From positions 1 to 64,000 of the forward strand of contig NZ_JNAM01000006.1 of NCBI RefSeq assembly GCF_000759975.1: a stretch of DNA of 64,000 bases. Reading direction: 5' to 3'. The position numbers and the translations under genes were made by a program. Under the pieces are notes generated by a model. That model did not search any database, had not been told where the DNA came from, and worked only from the letters and a program-made list of their open reading frames with translations. Shown here piece after piece: positions 28,297 to 37,888 of this stretch. The stretch is from Prochlorococcus marinus str. MIT 9302. GTDB lineage: Bacteria > Cyanobacteriota > Cyanobacteriia > PCC-6307 > Cyanobiaceae. The stretch's first letter is position 1; every line of letters begins with the position of its first letter.

Positions 28297-29448
28297 ATGA
28301 CAGTCTCAAAAGATATCAAATTTAATTTCTTAAACAAAGATGAACAAGAAAGATATCAAAAACATTTAACTCTCAAAGAGATAGGTTATGAGGGTCAACT
28401 AGATCTTAAAAACAGTTCAGTATTATGTATTGGAGCAGGTGGGCTTGGCTCTTCTGTTTTGCTTTATCTGACAGCAACAGGAATTGGAAAAATTGGAATA
28501 GTAGATAATGATCACGTTGAGAAGTCTAATCTCCAAAGACAGATAATTCATGAAACAAAAACTATTGGCAATCTTAAAATTGATTCTGCACGAGAAAGAA
28601 TTGAAAAATTGAATCCTAATTCCAAATTAGTAACCTTTGCGGAGAGAGTGAATCCTACAAATGTCCTCAAAATAATTCGAGAATTTGATGTGATTTGTGA
28701 TTGCTCAGATAACTTTGGCACTAGATATTTGATAAACGATGCGTGTCTGATACTAAATAAACCTCTAGTATTTGGCAGTGTACAAGGATTTGAAGGTCAA
28801 GTGAGTGTTTTCAATTTAAATGAAAAGAGTCCTAATTTAAGAGACTTACTGCCAGAATCACCGTCAAAAAATGCTATACCGAGTTGTGCAGAATATGGGG
28901 TCGTGGGAGTCTCAACAGGTTTAATAGGAATTCTCCAAGTGAATGAAATTATCAAAATCATTTTAAAAAAAGGTGAAATTTTAGATGGGAAAATATTGAT
29001 TTTTGATCTCTTGAATATGAATATGAAAAAATTACATCTAAAAAGTGATCAAATAAATAAAAAAATAAAAAATCTTTCTCAGTTTGTAGAATTTTATAGT
29101 GACGATGAATGTTCTGGGGAAAATAATGAAATTAACCGAATTAATGCTAAAGATTTTAATAGCTTATACACAGCAAAACCCAACAAAATACTTTTAATAG
29201 ATGTTAGGGAAAATGAAGAATTTTCAACTTCTGCAATAGAGGGCTCTATATCAATCCCTCTAAGTCATTTGAACCGAGAATCTGACTTAGACTTTATAAA
29301 AAAAGAAAGTTTAATTAAGGAAGTTTTTACCATATGCCAATCGGGCAAAAGATCTGACAAAGCGTCAAAAATCTTGTCTAAATTCAAAATTCAATCAAGA
29401 TCTATCGAGGGTGGTATTGAAAAGGTGAAAAATACATTACGCAATTAA
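28297..29448 (+). CDS. moeB: MoeB/ThiF-type adenylyltransferase fused to rhodanese
   Basis: Activates the C-terminal glycine of ubiquitin-like sulfur carriers (MoaD, ThiS) with ATP and can pass on sulfur. N-terminal E1-like domain: nucleotide motif GAGGLGSSVL, the SNLQRQIIH arginine block, and the active-site Cys in IPSCAEYGVVG. C-terminal rhodanese domain from about residue 280: LIDVRENEEF and catalytic loop CQSGKRSDKA. 383 residues. The paired CxxC zinc motifs seen in many relatives are not visible. Confidence 0.88.
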   Translation: MTVSKDIKFNFLNKDEQERYQKHLTLKEIGYEGQLDLKNSSVLCIGAGGLGSSVLLYLTATGIGKIGIVDNDHVEKSNLQRQIIHETKTIGNLKIDSARERIEKLNPNSKLVTFAERVNPTNVLKIIREFDVICDCSDNFGTRYLINDACLILNKPLVFGSVQGFEGQVSVFNLNEKSPNLRDLLPESPSKNAIPSCAEYGVVGVSTGLIGILQVNEIIKIILKKGEILDGKILIFDLLNMNMKKLHLKSDQINKKIKNLSQFVEFYSDDECSGENNEINRINAKDFNSLYTAKPNKILLIDVRENEEFSTSAIEGSISIPLSHLNRESDLDFIKKESLIKEVFTICQSGKRSDKASKILSKFKIQSRSIEGGIEKVKNTLRN

Positions 29449-29463
29449 TATTTTTAAGAATAT

Positions 29464-30624
29464 TTAGTAATCTACTCCTCTTTTTAAATCAACTCCAACA
29501 TTTGCATAATGTTTGTGGCAGACCATTTCAGAGTAAACATCAGCTAGTTCAAAATACGAAGGTTCATTTTTACATCTCCCAGTGATAACAATTTCTGTAT
29601 CTGCTGGTTTTTTCAAGAGCGTTTGATGTATTGACTCCACAGGTAGAAGTTCTAAATCAACTGTTGGATTTAATTCATCCAAAATAATTGTTTTATATAA
29701 ACCACTCAAAATAGCAGCTTTAGCAATTTCCCATGCTCTTTCAGCCTCAACGTAATCTATGGGTTGTTGCTGACCTCTCCATACAATCGCATCTCTGCCT
29801 GATCGCAAATGATCTACCAAATGGGGGTAACTTTCTCTCAAAGCTTCTATAGCAGCATCTTCGGTATAGCCATTACCACCTTTTAACCACTGTAAAATCA
29901 AAACTCTATGACTTTTATCTTGAGATATTCCTTTACCAATTGCTTGAAGAGCCTTGCCAAGTGCACTTGTGGATTTTCCTTTCCCTTCACCTGTATAAAT
30001 CTCAATTCCACCAGTAAATCTGATTTTTTCTGGTTCTTTTGATAAGTCTCTCCTTAGATGCGGTCTCATTTCTGAATGGAGTTGCGATATTCTTACTAAA
30101 GAAGGGGGGGCTGCCCTTCCTGTGATAATTATTTCGAGTCCTTCAGGACGACTTCGAAGAGAATCAACTACTTCCTTGATATTAAGCATTCCTAAATCAA
30201 GAACTGGATTTAACTCATCTAAAACAACTACAGAATAGAGAGAACTAGCAATTGCTCCTTTAGCAATATTCCAACCTCTCTCAGCCTCACCAATATCAAA
30301 CTTTGTAACCTGGTCAGCATTAAAAAATTCCGATCTTCCTGTCCTTACGTGGTCAATTAAGTGTGGGAATCCTCTTTGCAAGGCCTCTATAGCAGAATCC
30401 TCATCATATGGCCTTTCAGGACCTTTTAAAAATCTTAGAAGTAGAACTCTTGACTGTCTTTTTTCGCATATTCCTAAACCTATCGTCCTTAGTACAACAC
30501 CTAAAGCAGCCTGACTTTTACCCTTACCTTCACCATCATAAATATGTAATTGCCCCTTTAATCTCTCCTGACTATCACTAGCCGTGACAATTCCAATACC
30601 TCTATTTCTACTTGTATTAGTCAA
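29464..30624 (-). CDS. duplicated corrinoid adenosyltransferase-like P-loop protein (CobA/BtuR family)
   Basis: Two homologous halves, each with a CobA-type P-loop (DGEGKGKSQAAL at about 30-41, TGEGKGKSTSAL near 213), a GxxxYxED/YDEDSAIEALQ segment and a Walker-B-like VVLDELNPVLDLG or IILDELNPTVDLE, ending in ITGR. CobA transfers adenosyl to corrinoids in B12 synthesis, and Prochlorococcus makes pseudocobalamin. A single BtuR/CobA domain is about 190 residues; here 386 residues hold a tandem fusion, with both nucleotide motifs intact. Start is TTG. Confidence 0.85.
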   Translation of the reverse strand: MTNTSRNRGIGIVTASDSQERLKGQLHIYDGEGKGKSQAALGVVLRTIGLGICEKRQSRVLLLRFLKGPERPYDEDSAIEALQRGFPHLIDHVRTGRSEFFNADQVTKFDIGEAERGWNIAKGAIASSLYSVVVLDELNPVLDLGMLNIKEVVDSLRSRPEGLEIIITGRAAPPSLVRISQLHSEMRPHLRRDLSKEPEKIRFTGGIEIYTGEGKGKSTSALGKALQAIGKGISQDKSHRVLILQWLKGGNGYTEDAAIEALRESYPHLVDHLRSGRDAIVWRGQQQPIDYVEAERAWEIAKAAILSGLYKTIILDELNPTVDLELLPVESIHQTLLKKPADTEIVITGRCKNEPSYFELADVYSEMVCHKHYANVGVDLKRGVDY

Positions 30625-30732
30625 TTTAACAAGGTGAATAACTTTAATCTAAGATATAGTTAAGAATATTATTAAAAATTTAATAATAAATTCAACCTAT
30701 TCATAGGTAATTTGAATTTTAAAGTAATTAGC

Positions 30733-31560
30733 ATGTTCAATCAACTAGAAATTCTCTCTGATGAACAAAGTGAAAAGCTTTATACCATTAGAAGATACAT
30801 TAAGAATCTTGATAGTGTTTGTATTGCATATTCAGGAGGAGTTGACAGTACATTGGTAGCATCATTAGCGTTCGAGCAATTAGGTAGCAAAGCTATTGCA
30901 ATTACTGGGATTTCTCCCGCATTAGCTAACACACTTCGTGAAGAAGCAAAAAGTCAAGCAAAATGGATTGGAGTAAAACATTTAGAAATTAAAACATCAG
31001 AATTAGAACAATCAAGTTATAGTAAAAATCCCACAGATAGATGCTTTGCATGCAAAAAAGAGCTTCACAAACACACAACCTATTTTTCTAAAAAATTGAA
31101 TTATAAGATTGTTTTAGATGGAGTTAATCTTGATGATCTTAAAGATCATAGGCCAGGAATACAAGCAGCAAAAAAAGCAGGAGTTATTTCTCCGCTTGCA
31201 AAGTTTAAATTTTCAAAACAAGATATTAGGGATATATCCAGAGCATTAGGTTTCCCCTGGTGGGATAAACCTGCTCAACCTTGCTTGTCATCAAGATTTC
31301 CTTATGGCAATGAAATAACTAGTGAGAGGCTAAAAATGGTTGAGAAAGCAGAAGAATACCTCAAAAAGGGTGGTTTATCTGAAGTTAGAGTTAGATGCCA
31401 AGGCTTAACTGCAAGAATAGAAATCCCCAAAGATGAATTAAAGAATTTTTTTAAAAAATATAATCTTAATGATCTAGTGCAATATTTTTCCGATTTAGGA
31501 TTTAATTGCACAAGTTTAGATCTGGAAGGCTTAATAAGCGGAAAATTAAATAAAAGCTAA
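30733..31560 (+). CDS. larE: LarE-family ATP-dependent sulfur transferase
   Basis: LarE sacrifices its own cysteine sulfur to build the nickel-pincer cofactor of lactate racemase. The PP-loop YSGGVDST is at residues 33-40, CFACKKELHK holds a CxxC pair, and PAQPCLSSRFPYG is the conserved active-site stretch. 275 residues from the ATG at 30733; a TTG at 30712 with an AGG before it is the alternative. No larA, larB or larC is in the window, so the sulfur acceptor is unknown. Its 3' end overlaps speD by four bases. Confidence 0.85.
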   Translation: MFNQLEILSDEQSEKLYTIRRYIKNLDSVCIAYSGGVDSTLVASLAFEQLGSKAIAITGISPALANTLREEAKSQAKWIGVKHLEIKTSELEQSSYSKNPTDRCFACKKELHKHTTYFSKKLNYKIVLDGVNLDDLKDHRPGIQAAKKAGVISPLAKFKFSKQDIRDISRALGFPWWDKPAQPCLSSRFPYGNEITSERLKMVEKAEEYLKKGGLSEVRVRCQGLTARIEIPKDELKNFFKKYNLNDLVQYFSDLGFNCTSLDLEGLISGKLNKS

Positions 31561-31991
31561 ACAACCGTTCTAATCTCTTTGAGAACTGCAGCAGGTGGAT
31601 TTCTTTCAATAACACGCAAGAAATGTTCTTCAGCCTTCAAAGCTTCAATTAAATATTGACTAGCAACTTCTGGCATCATATATTGACCACATGTAAAGAT
31701 ATCGACGGCAGAATAATTAGATTCCGGCCAAGTATGTATTGAAATATGAGATTCAGCCAGTAATGCGATTGCTGTAACTCCTTGAGGGTCAAATTTATTA
31801 CTTATCAAATTAAGAACTGATGCCTTTGCTAATTTTGCAGCCCTGTTAAGGGTACAACGTAAAAAAGATTCATCATTTAATTTTTCATAATCACATCTAT
31901 AAAGTTCTAACAAAAGGTGTTTACTTTGATGGATTAATTTTTCATCATTACTAAACGAACTTAAAATTTGATTGTTTTTGGGGACTTCCAT
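31557..31991 (-). CDS. speD: S-adenosylmethionine decarboxylase, short prokaryotic form
   Basis: Provides aminopropyl groups for spermidine. The proenzyme cuts itself before the Ser of LLAESHISIHTWPE (Glu80/Ser81) to make the pyruvoyl cofactor, and the FTCGQ cysteine follows about 20 residues later. 144 residues, matching the short class 1B form. It converges on larE. Confidence 0.92.
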   Translation of the reverse strand: MEVPKNNQILSSFSNDEKLIHQSKHLLLELYRCDYEKLNDESFLRCTLNRAAKLAKASVLNLISNKFDPQGVTAIALLAESHISIHTWPESNYSAVDIFTCGQYMMPEVASQYLIEALKAEEHFLRVIERNPPAAVLKEIRTVV

Positions 31992-32042
31992 TAAATAAAT
32001 TTATACAAGAATAAGATTAGCTAAAAATAGTAATATTAGGAA

Positions 32043-33134
32043 TTATAAGTAAATCATTTGTGAAGACCCTAAGAAAGATTGATTAAATTTATCTAGATGT
32101 GTCGCACTTATAAAGCATTGACTATCTTTACCAACAGAATTTAGTAACAAATTTTGTCTAGTTATATCTAGTTCCGCTAAGACATCATCCAATATTAGTA
32201 TTGGTGGAACATTTAATATTTTACTTAATAAATCTAGTTCAGCCATCTTTAAAGCCAAGATAAAAGTTCTTTGCTGACCCGATGAACCATATTTCCTAAC
32301 TGAAATATTATTAATCAGAAACTCAATATCATCACGATGAGGTCCAAAATTACATTTACCAGTCAATGCTTCCATTGAACGCTGATTTAATAGTTGTTCT
32401 GCTATTTTCTTACTTATAACTTCTTCTTCTTCTTCTTCTGGACTAAGATTTTGTATTCCAGAAAGATAATTTATGCCTATTTGCTCTTTAGATTTACTTA
32501 AGTGATTATGCCAATATTCAACATATGGTTTTATTTTTAATAAAGCCCTTCTTCTTCGCCTAAAAATTCTTGTACTGATTATTGACATTTGAATATCAAA
32601 ACTTTCAAGAATTTCCGAGTACTGGTTATTTAGGACGCTTTCTGAACGCCAAAAATGATTTCTTTGTTTTAAAAGCCTGTTAAATCTACTTATTAGGTCT
32701 AAATATACTGGTTCAAGTTGAGAAACGACTTTATCAATCCATGTTCTTCGATAACTAGGTTCACCTTTAACAATATCTATATCATTAGAACAGAAACATA
32801 CGCTCTGAATATAATTCTTTATTTCACTCTGCTTTTTCAAGATTGATTCATTAACATAAATTCTTTTAGGGCCTTTTCGGAATAAATTTAACTTTAAATC
32901 ATCTTTAAAATCTATTTGTCCTATGACCACAGCCATATCACTTTCATTTTCTATTAAATCTTTATCACTTAATGCTCTATTAGATTTTAATTGACTTAAA
33001 AATTCAACCGATTCAAGTAAATTTGACTTTCCAACACCATTACAACCAAGAACAATTGCTCTTTGCTCTTTTAGGTCAATTTCAAAACTTTTATGGTTCC
33101 GAAAATTTTTAATTTTTAATTTATTTAAAAAAAT
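32043..33134 (-). CDS. recF: DNA recombination and repair protein RecF, start uncertain
   Basis: SMC-like ATPase that loads RecA at gaps. The frame is open from a stop at 33207 or so and encodes the conserved N-terminus LNKLKIKNFRNH, Walker A GCNGVGKSNLLE, signature SSGQQRTFILAL and Walker B ILILDDVLAELD. No ATG, GTG or TTG exists in frame before the conserved N-terminus; the first in-frame ATG (32936) would delete Walker A. ATT at 33132-33134 fits the family start (363 aa). Alternatively, the A7T8 run at 33127-33141 has lost or gained a base relative to ATGs at 33147 or 33151. Confidence 0.85.
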   Translation of the reverse strand: MFLNKLKIKNFRNHKSFEIDLKEQRAIVLGCNGVGKSNLLESVEFLSQLKSNRALSDKDLIENESDMAVVIGQIDFKDDLKLNLFRKGPKRIYVNESILKKQSEIKNYIQSVCFCSNDIDIVKGEPSYRRTWIDKVVSQLEPVYLDLISRFNRLLKQRNHFWRSESVLNNQYSEILESFDIQMSIISTRIFRRRRRALLKIKPYVEYWHNHLSKSKEQIGINYLSGIQNLSPEEEEEEVISKKIAEQLLNQRSMEALTGKCNFGPHRDDIEFLINNISVRKYGSSGQQRTFILALKMAELDLLSKILNVPPILILDDVLAELDITRQNLLLNSVGKDSQCFISATHLDKFNQSFLGSSQMIYL

Positions 33135-33182
33135 TTTTTTTCTGCATTCATTAATTAAATTAGCTAAGTTTAAAATATTTAG

Positions 33183-33200
33183 AATTTCTTTAAAGAAATT
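33183..33200. repeat. 18-bp perfect palindrome between recF and tRNA-Arg
   Basis: AATTTCTTTAAAGAAATT at 33183-33200 is a perfect dyad in the divergent gap, 11 bases before the tRNA. It could be an operator or chance in AT-rich DNA. Confidence 0.4.
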
Positions 33201-33211
33201 GAAAAATTAAA

Positions 33212-33285
33212 GGGCATGTAGCTCAGTTGGATAGAGCATCAGATTCCGGTTCTGAGAGTCGGGGGTTCGAATCCCTCCATGCTCG
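33212..33285 (+). tRNA. tRNA-Arg(CCG)
   Basis: 74-nt cloverleaf: acceptor GGGCATG/CATGCTC with one G-T pair, D-arm GCTCAGTTGGATAGAGC, anticodon stem TCAGA/TCTGA around TTCCGGT (anticodon CCG), T-loop GGTTCGAATCC, discriminator G. Reads CGG. Confidence 0.95.
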
Positions 33286-33296
33286 TAATATAATTT

Positions 33297-33743
33297 TTAA
33301 AGTTTATATCCCATTACTCTTATTCCATTTGGATTAAGTATGAATCCACTTTCTTCTAAACTTTTGAACGAAGACACCGGAGCTTGTACAGAAATACTGC
33401 ATCCAGGCATTTCTCTATTTATTTTATCAAGAGTTACTTGCAACAATATTGAATAATAAAGTTGCTGATTATTATCTGAAGCTGCACTTAAATTCCATAA
33501 GTTAGCATTCAATCCCCTGTCGGATGTAACCCTTACAAAGCCATATAATTTATTTTTTAATTGATTCTGTATGGTAAAAAAGAAATTACTTTTTTGAATA
33601 GCTTCAGAAAGCGGCTTTATTGGAAATGTATCGCAACCACAATTAGCTAAAAGTTTGTTTACTTCTTTAGCTAATGGGATCTGAGAAGAGTTAACAAAAT
33701 AACCTTCTGGAAGAATAAGTTTTTTTTTAGGAAAATATTGCAA
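33297..33743 (-). CDS. GNAT-like protein, picocyanobacterial
   Basis: 148 residues. The pattern (KLYGFVRVTSDRGLNANLWNL, then a helix, then a C-terminal ESGFILNPNGIRVMGYKL) resembles the late strands of a GNAT acetyltransferase, but the acetyl-CoA loop Q/RxxGxG/A is not clear. Two adjacent Cys (NCGCD) lie near residue 35. Start is TTG, three bases after the ppc stop, so it is probably co-transcribed with ppc. Substrate unknown. Confidence 0.6.
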   Translation of the reverse strand: MQYFPKKKLILPEGYFVNSSQIPLAKEVNKLLANCGCDTFPIKPLSEAIQKSNFFFTIQNQLKNKLYGFVRVTSDRGLNANLWNLSAASDNNQQLYYSILLQVTLDKINREMPGCSISVQAPVSSFKSLEESGFILNPNGIRVMGYKL

Positions 33744-33746
33744 TTA

Positions 33747-36716
33747 TCAACCTGTATTTCTCATACCTGCTGCTATTCCGTTAATAGTTAGAAGAGCCCC
33801 TCTCAATAATTCACTTCTACTATAGGCTCTTCTAGATTCATCTTTATCAATAAGAAATTCGCTAATTGGAGGTTGCCTTGTTTGATCTCTAAGTCTTCTT
33901 AAAAGTGAAACCTGCAAAAATCCCAAAGGAATGATTGTCTTATTTCTTAAGCTTACTGAAGATTTTAAGTCTCTATCAGCTTCTAGAAGCTTATTTTTAC
34001 CAGTAATTTCAAGTATTAAAGATTTTGTAAGACTATATTCTTTAGAAATTACTTCAAAAATAATATCAAAAGAATCTTTATTTTCTTTACTGCCAAGAGT
34101 ATCAACATAATATCTAGCAACTTCCAAATCCACCTTAGATAATGTCATTTCTACCTTAGATATGAGCATCCTAAAAAATGGCCATCTTTGATGCAAAACT
34201 CTTAATAATTCAATTTGTTGTGGGTCTGAATTTAATTCAGATGATAATGCAGTTCCTACTCCAAACCAACTTGGCAAAAGAAATCTACTTTGTGTCCAAC
34301 CAAATACCCATGGAATAGCTCTTAAACTTGACAAATCTTTTGCACCTTTTTTTCTTCTAGCAGGCCTACTAGATATCTGTAATTTGCTTATTTCTTCTAT
34401 TGGCGTGACCTCTTGAAAGAAATTTAACAAATCAGGATTCTCATACACTAATTTTCTGTAGTGAGACCTTGATGTTTCTGCCAGCCTAGACATTAATTGA
34501 TTCCATTCTGGAGTAGCGTCAAGTCTATTATTTACCAAACTATTTTGAATAACAGCTGTAGTAACAGTTTCAAGATTATACAAAGCCAGTTCAGGAAGAC
34601 TATATTTAGAAGCTAAAACTTCACCTTGTTCTGTTATTTTAATTCGCCCTTTTAAAGTACCACTTGGTTGAGCCAATATTGCCTGATAGGCTGGTCCTCC
34701 CCCTCTACCTACAGAACCGCCTCTTCCATGAAAAAGTCTTAGTAATATATTGTTTCTTTTTGCAAGATTTTGAAGAGCTATTTGGGCTCTATGAATTTCC
34801 CAATTACTAGAAACAAATCCTGAATCTTTATTACTATCAGAATATCCAAGCATTAATTCTTGAAGAGGTTTAAAAGATTCTCCAACTTTTGGCAATAATG
34901 ATCTATAAAAATCTAATTTAAACAACTTTTCCATTACATCTGGGGCTCTTTTAAGGTCTTCAACAGTTTCAAAAAGAGGAACGACTAATAATTTTGACTT
35001 TTGTGAGTTCTGATCAAGGAGTCCCATTTCTTTTGCCAGTAAGAGAACTTCAAGCAAATCAGATGCACTATGACTCATTGAAATTACATAAGAATGACAA
35101 ATACGACTCCCAAATTCTTGCTGCAGTCTCTTAACCATTTTAAAAACTGAAAAAGTTTCTACTGTAGTTTTTTTCCAGTTGACGTCAGAAGGAATTAAAG
35201 GCCTTTTTGTATTTAATTCGTCTATAAGCCATTTGATTTTCTCATCCTCAGACATTTGGTCATATTGCACAGATAAATCAAGATATTTTGTAAGCTCTTG
35301 TATGGCATCACTATGCCTTGTACTTTCTTGACGAATATCTAAACTTGCTAAAGAAAATCCAAAAATATGGACCTGAGTAAGTAATGTGTTTACCGCCTCA
35401 CAAGTCAAATCTGTGCTAATAAGGCTATTTTTAATTAGTTCGAGATCATACGTAAATTCGTTTACTGATTTGTAATATAAGTTTTCAACTTTATCTATAT
35501 TTTTGGTATCCATTTCTCCCTCTAAGTCAAATTTCCAGCCACTATCAGCTAATAAATTATTCCTTTTTTGTGTTAACCTCAATTTTTCTAGCATATAACT
35601 TAATTTCAATCTATAAGGTTCTGATCTGTATCTTGTCGCTCTAGCTTCATAGATTTCTGGAAACTTAACCCTATCTGTCTCTAATGACTCCAATAGAGCA
35701 GAACTTACTTGACTCCATTGCATTGAGACACTTAATTGATCTCTAAGATTAGATGTTGCAGTAATATATCTTTCCAACATCAACTGCCTTTGGTAGCAAG
35801 CAGTTCTCCATGTTATGTCCGGAGTGACCGATGGATTACCATCCCTATCGGAACCAACCCAAGAACCGAAGTTACAAAAAGATTCAGAGGGCATTTGAAC
35901 ATCTGGATAATTTTCGGCTAGTGCTTCAGCGATTCTGCCTCTCAATTGAGGCATTGCATTAAATAAAACTTGCTGAAAATAATGCAAGGCATAATCTACT
36001 TCGTCTAAAACTGAGGGTTTGAATTGATGCAATTCATCTGTTCTCCACCAAAGTCTTACCTCCTCTTTTAATTGGATTTTTAGAGAATTTTTTTCTTCTT
36101 TTGTTAAAAATTGTTCAACCTGTATTTTTTTTAACAAATTGGCGACTCTGGTCTGCTTATGTCTAATCGTATGTCTTACTATCTCGGTAGGATGGGCAGT
36201 AAAAACTAACCGAATATCCATTTCCTGCAATAAAGCCTCTAATTTTCCAGGTGGTACATTTAATTTCCTAAGCCTATAAAATAATTCCCTAAAAGTTACT
36301 GGAGCATTTTGTCTAGCCAATGCTGGGGCAAAAGGATCAAGATTGTCTGGCGATTTTTGAACATTCTTATTGGTAAAGCTTTGAATATATCTATCTTCCT
36401 CCACTCTTTGTTCCAAAATATTCACAAGTTGAAAATATAATGAAAATGCCCTTGCTGCTGCAATGGATTCTGCCAAATCCATAGAATTGACAATATCAAC
36501 TATTTCTTTTTTAAAAGTTTTTGAACTATCACCTTCAATTTGTTTTGAATAACTTAATTCTTTAAGCTGTATCAATCTCTCTGCTTGATCATCTGGGCAT
36601 TCTTCTCTGAGTACTGATTCCCATAGATCCTCTATTAAAAGACGATTTTTATCAAGTGAATCATTATTACTTATAAGATCCACATTATTATTTTTTATCT
36701 GTTGAAAGGATTCCAT
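33747..36716 (-). CDS. ppc: phosphoenolpyruvate carboxylase
   Basis: Adds bicarbonate to PEP to give oxaloacetate, replenishing the incomplete TCA pathway. The catalytic His is in [12 protein letters not shown], and [30 protein letters not shown] and the C-terminal [10 protein letters not shown] are all intact. 989 residues, full length for a cyanobacterial enzyme. Confidence 0.97.
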   Translation of the reverse strand: MESFQQIKNNNVDLISNNDSLDKNRLLIEDLWESVLREECPDDQAERLIQLKELSYSKQIEGDSSKTFKKEIVDIVNSMDLAESIAAARAFSLYFQLVNILEQRVEEDRYIQSFTNKNVQKSPDNLDPFAPALARQNAPVTFRELFYRLRKLNVPPGKLEALLQEMDIRLVFTAHPTEIVRHTIRHKQTRVANLLKKIQVEQFLTKEEKNSLKIQLKEEVRLWWRTDELHQFKPSVLDEVDYALHYFQQVLFNAMPQLRGRIAEALAENYPDVQMPSESFCNFGSWVGSDRDGNPSVTPDITWRTACYQRQLMLERYITATSNLRDQLSVSMQWSQVSSALLESLETDRVKFPEIYEARATRYRSEPYRLKLSYMLEKLRLTQKRNNLLADSGWKFDLEGEMDTKNIDKVENLYYKSVNEFTYDLELIKNSLISTDLTCEAVNTLLTQVHIFGFSLASLDIRQESTRHSDAIQELTKYLDLSVQYDQMSEDEKIKWLIDELNTKRPLIPSDVNWKKTTVETFSVFKMVKRLQQEFGSRICHSYVISMSHSASDLLEVLLLAKEMGLLDQNSQKSKLLVVPLFETVEDLKRAPDVMEKLFKLDFYRSLLPKVGESFKPLQELMLGYSDSNKDSGFVSSNWEIHRAQIALQNLAKRNNILLRLFHGRGGSVGRGGGPAYQAILAQPSGTLKGRIKITEQGEVLASKYSLPELALYNLETVTTAVIQNSLVNNRLDATPEWNQLMSRLAETSRSHYRKLVYENPDLLNFFQEVTPIEEISKLQISSRPARRKKGAKDLSSLRAIPWVFGWTQSRFLLPSWFGVGTALSSELNSDPQQIELLRVLHQRWPFFRMLISKVEMTLSKVDLEVARYYVDTLGSKENKDSFDIIFEVISKEYSLTKSLILEITGKNKLLEADRDLKSSVSLRNKTIIPLGFLQVSLLRRLRDQTRQPPISEFLIDKDESRRAYSRSELLRGALLTINGIAAGMRNTG

Positions 36717-36769
36717 ATAATCATTATGTCACAAGTGAAAATGTTCAGATCAAAAGTTTATTTAAATAA

Positions 36770-37888
36770 TCAAATATTCTCGTTTTCACTCTTGATCATA
36801 TCTTCGATAGAAATTTTCATTATCTGTTCAATAGAAAGACCTTTTTCATATTGCTTAATCCATTTCATAGATTGATTACCTTCCTCAAGGACTTTATAGA
36901 TAGGTTTCAAAAGATGTTTCATATTAAATTTTTCTGCGGTGGATGATAAATCTGATAATAAGTCTTGAATCCATTCTCTACAAATAACTTTACTGCCATT
37001 TTGCCAGTGAATTAACTCTGAATTCAGACTATCTTTAGCAGCATTAATTTCATTGCTATCACATATTTCTGATAATTCATCAATAGAAAAAATACTTGCA
37101 GTCAAAGGATCTAAAGTATTTAGATTGTCAAAAAGATGTAAAATCCTTAGTTCTAGCATAGCCGTTATCCCTAGTAGCAAATTAATATCATGAACAAAAT
37201 CACAAATTCTTAATTCTAAACGATCAAGAATTAAAGGCCTTTGAGGACCATTTGGTCGGATTGAGGACCAAAAATGCCTGATATTTTGCATATTCTTATT
37301 ATCTATATTTTCCTCGATCCAATCTACATAGCTATTATGATCCACGAAAAAAGGTACGTTACTTGGTGTTTTGGGAAACTGGATCCATCTCTGAGAGTGA
37401 TTATCTGTAATTTTATTATTTAAAAAAGGTGAGCTAGCACTTATTGATAGATATAAAGCTGCCTCTGATCTTATCAATCTTATAGCAGCAAAGAGCTTAT
37501 CTAAGTCATCTATTCCTATATTTATGTGCACACTTGAAGTTGCAATAGAGATTCCATAATTATCTTGTATAAATTGATGATAAACATTTTCAATATCTGA
37601 TCTTTGCAATTGAATATCATGTTTAAAACAAAGAGTGGATGAAGGAATTATTGTTAACCCTTTGTTGCTAAGCCATAGTCTTAAATTTTTTCTTGGAGTT
37701 ATTAATTCCTCGTATAAAAACTTATAGTCTTTTTCAGGTGTTGTGATGTATTCAACATTCCTTTTATCTGGCTCTTTCACAAAATTAGAAAAATTTTTCT
37801 CAATATCAGCTGAAATACCAATATGAGAATTTAAAGAACCTGTAAAAAGTTCCACTTCAAAACCCTTATATAGATTATTTTTACTCAT
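36770..37888 (-). CDS. gshA: glutamate-cysteine ligase, cyanobacterial type
   Basis: First step of glutathione synthesis. The N-terminal GFEVELFTG (acidic active-site residues) and LRLWLSNKGLTIIPSSTLC, then SVHINIGIDDLDKLFAAIRL and LILDRLELRICDF, match the cyanobacterial gshA family. 372 residues. Its ATG abuts the trpE stop (TAAATG), which suggests coupling. Confidence 0.9.
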   Translation of the reverse strand: MSKNNLYKGFEVELFTGSLNSHIGISADIEKNFSNFVKEPDKRNVEYITTPEKDYKFLYEELITPRKNLRLWLSNKGLTIIPSSTLCFKHDIQLQRSDIENVYHQFIQDNYGISIATSSVHINIGIDDLDKLFAAIRLIRSEAALYLSISASSPFLNNKITDNHSQRWIQFPKTPSNVPFFVDHNSYVDWIEENIDNKNMQNIRHFWSSIRPNGPQRPLILDRLELRICDFVHDINLLLGITAMLELRILHLFDNLNTLDPLTASIFSIDELSEICDSNEINAAKDSLNSELIHWQNGSKVICREWIQDLLSDLSSTAEKFNMKHLLKPIYKVLEEGNQSMKWIKQYEKGLSIEQIMKISIEDMIKSENENI

